Origin: Pseudomonadota bacterium
GTDB lineage: Bacteria > Pseudomonadota > Alphaproteobacteria > Rhizobiales > Rhizobiaceae
DNA length: 64,000 bases
NCBI GenBank assembly: GCA_023399465.1
Contig: JAEWPB010000037.1
Location: 1 to 64,000, forward strand
Reading direction: 5' to 3'
The position numbers and the translations under genes were made by a program. The notes beneath the pieces were generated by a model, which worked only from the letters and a program-made list of their open reading frames with translations, was not told where the DNA came from and ran no database searches. Below, piece by piece: positions 63,004 through 64,000 of this stretch (positions are counted from its first letter, which is position 1; each line of letters starts with the position of its first letter).

Positions 63004-64000
63004 TCAGAGCGCCTTGAGGGCCGGATAGAGCCGGCGGTAGCGCTGGTAGGCATCGGCATAGGCGGCCAACAGCGCACCATCCGGTTCGATCGTGCCGGCG
63101 GTGGCTGGCGCGGTACAGACGGAAACGGGGTCCGCCCCGGTCGCCGCGATCAGGCCGAGCCGGGCGGCGCCGAAGGCCGCGCCGAAATCGCCGTCTGCCG
63201 GCAGATCGACCGGCAGGCCAAGTGCGGTGGCGATCGAGGCCAGCCAATAGCGCGAGCGCGAACCGCCGCCGATGGCCGTCACCCGCGAGATCGAGGTTCC
63301 GGCCGCCTTCAGCGCCTCGAGATTGTCTCGGATCGCAAAGGCCACGCCCTCAAGCACCGCCTGAGTCAGCACCGCGCGGCTGCTTTCATGGCCGAGACCG
63401 ATGAACGAGCCGCGGATCGCCGCGTCGTTATGCGGCGTGCGTTCGCCGGAGAGATAGGGCAGGAAGGTGACGCCCGTCGGTGCCTTGAGATTGTCTCCAA
63501 GTTCCTCCGTCAGTTCCGCAGGCGGCCTGCCGGCGATGCCGGAATACCAGTTGAGCGCATCGGTGGCCGACAGGATCACGCCCATCTGGTGCCAGGTATC
63601 GGGCAGCGCGTGGCAGAAGGCATGCACAGCGCTTTCGGGGCGCGGAAGATAGGCAGCGTTCGCAGCGAATAGCACGCCCGAGGTGCCGAGCGACACGAAG
63701 GCCGCCCCCTCCGATACCGTGCCCATGCCGCAGGCCGAAGCGGCGTTGTCGCCGGCCCCGCCGGCCACCACGACATCGCCCGATATCCCCCAGAGCGACG
63801 CCAGTTCGCGGCGCAGCTTGCCGGCCTGCTCCGTGCCCTCGACGAGCCTCGGCATCCTGATTTCGTCGAGATCCGTTGCCTCCAGCAGTTCGGAAGACCA
63901 GCGGCGCTTGCCCGTGTCGAGCCACGCGGTCCCGGCCGAATCCGACATTTCGGAGATATGCTCGCCCGTCAGCCACAGGCGCAGATAGTCCTTCGGCAGC
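63004..64000 (-). CDS. xylB: Xylulokinase, C-terminal part (5' end beyond the window)
   Basis: About 332 residues of an FGGY-family kinase are present; reading on the minus strand continues without a stop to base 64000 (LPKDYLRLWLTGEH just before the first internal ATG at 63948). Landmarks are SDSAGTAWLD, the catalytic-Asp segment AGGAGDNAASACGMG, SLGTSGVLFAA, FLPYLSGERTPHND and the ADP-binding GGGSRSRYWLASIA. These fit xylulokinase, which phosphorylates D-xylulose to xylulose 5-phosphate for the pentose phosphate pathway, and xylA lies just downstream. The roughly 150 N-terminal residues are outside the window. Confidence 0.9.
   Translation of the reverse strand, partial: LPKDYLRLWLTGEHISEMSDSAGTAWLDTGKRRWSSELLEATDLDEIRMPRLVEGTEQAGKLRRELASLWGISGDVVVAGGAGDNAASACGMGTVSEGAAFVSLGTSGVLFAANAAYLPRPESAVHAFCHALPDTWHQMGVILSATDALNWYSGIAGRPPAELTEELGDNLKAPTGVTFLPYLSGERTPHNDAAIRGSFIGLGHESSRAVLTQAVLEGVAFAIRDNLEALKAAGTSISRVTAIGGGSRSRYWLASIATALGLPVDLPADGDFGAAFGAARLGLIAATGADPVSVCTAPATAGTIEPDGALLAAYADAYQRYRRLYPALKAL

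Overview
The window looks like chromosomal (or large-replicon) DNA of a rhizobial alphaproteobacterium in the Rhizobiaceae, of the Rhizobium/Shinella/Ensifer type. I infer this from the high GC content, the many solute ABC transporters each paired with its own regulator, the mosaic palindromic intergenic repeats typical of rhizobia, and housekeeping genes (nth, tal, lysS, gltX, metNIQ, sitABCD, xylA) whose products read as alphaproteobacterial. The sequence alone does not fix the species. Almost everything is intact, densely packed metabolic DNA. The only clearly decayed locus is a large helicase remnant near the left edge.

Layout. 1-3.9 kb: a DJ-1/PfpI protein, then an N-terminally truncated and frameshifted DUF3320-type superfamily I helicase, then a stretch without genes. 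3.9-7.5 kb: a GMC oxidoreductase, and an XRE/cupin regulator divergent from an omega-amino acid:pyruvate aminotransferase. 7.8-13.9 kb: a CUT2-type (ribose/inositol-like) sugar ABC transporter followed by a RbsD/FucU mutarotase, a nitrilase-family hydrolase and an opposing RpiR regulator. 14.1-18.6 kb: a CysZ-like membrane protein, a glyoxalase-fold protein divergent from a TetR regulator, endonuclease III, a DUF2244 protein and transaldolase. 18.7-21.3 kb: an amidohydrolase, an IclR regulator and a BDH2-like SDR that resemble the lactonase and 2-keto-3-deoxy-L-fuconate dehydrogenase steps of L-fucose oxidation. 21.3-23.9 kb: small miscellaneous proteins. 24-30.6 kb: a LysR regulator, a spermidine/putrescine-type ABC transporter and an aminobutyraldehyde-type dehydrogenase, all on the minus strand. 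30.7-32.4 kb: a membrane alpha/beta-hydrolase.

33.7-41.4 kb is the most interesting block. A GcvA-like regulator is divergent from four genes: two 815-residue dimethylglycine dehydrogenase-like flavoproteins, an MttB-family methyltransferase without pyrrolysine, and a Rieske oxygenase. Together they look like a demethylation pathway for a quaternary or tertiary N-methyl amine whose substrate cannot be read from sequence.

41.5-45 kb is the sitABCD manganese importer, with two near-identical boxes upstream of sitA. 45.2-52 kb holds a membrane-anchored protein of unknown function, lysS, gltX and metNIQ, the last with two strong hairpins upstream of metN. 52-64 kb is carbohydrate catabolism: a GH1 beta-glucosidase, a Gfo/Idh/MocA oxidoreductase, a sugar-phosphate-isomerase-like protein, a CUT2 ABC transporter under a divergent LacI regulator with two identical operators, then xylA, an NTF2-like protein and the 3' part of xylB, which runs off the right edge.
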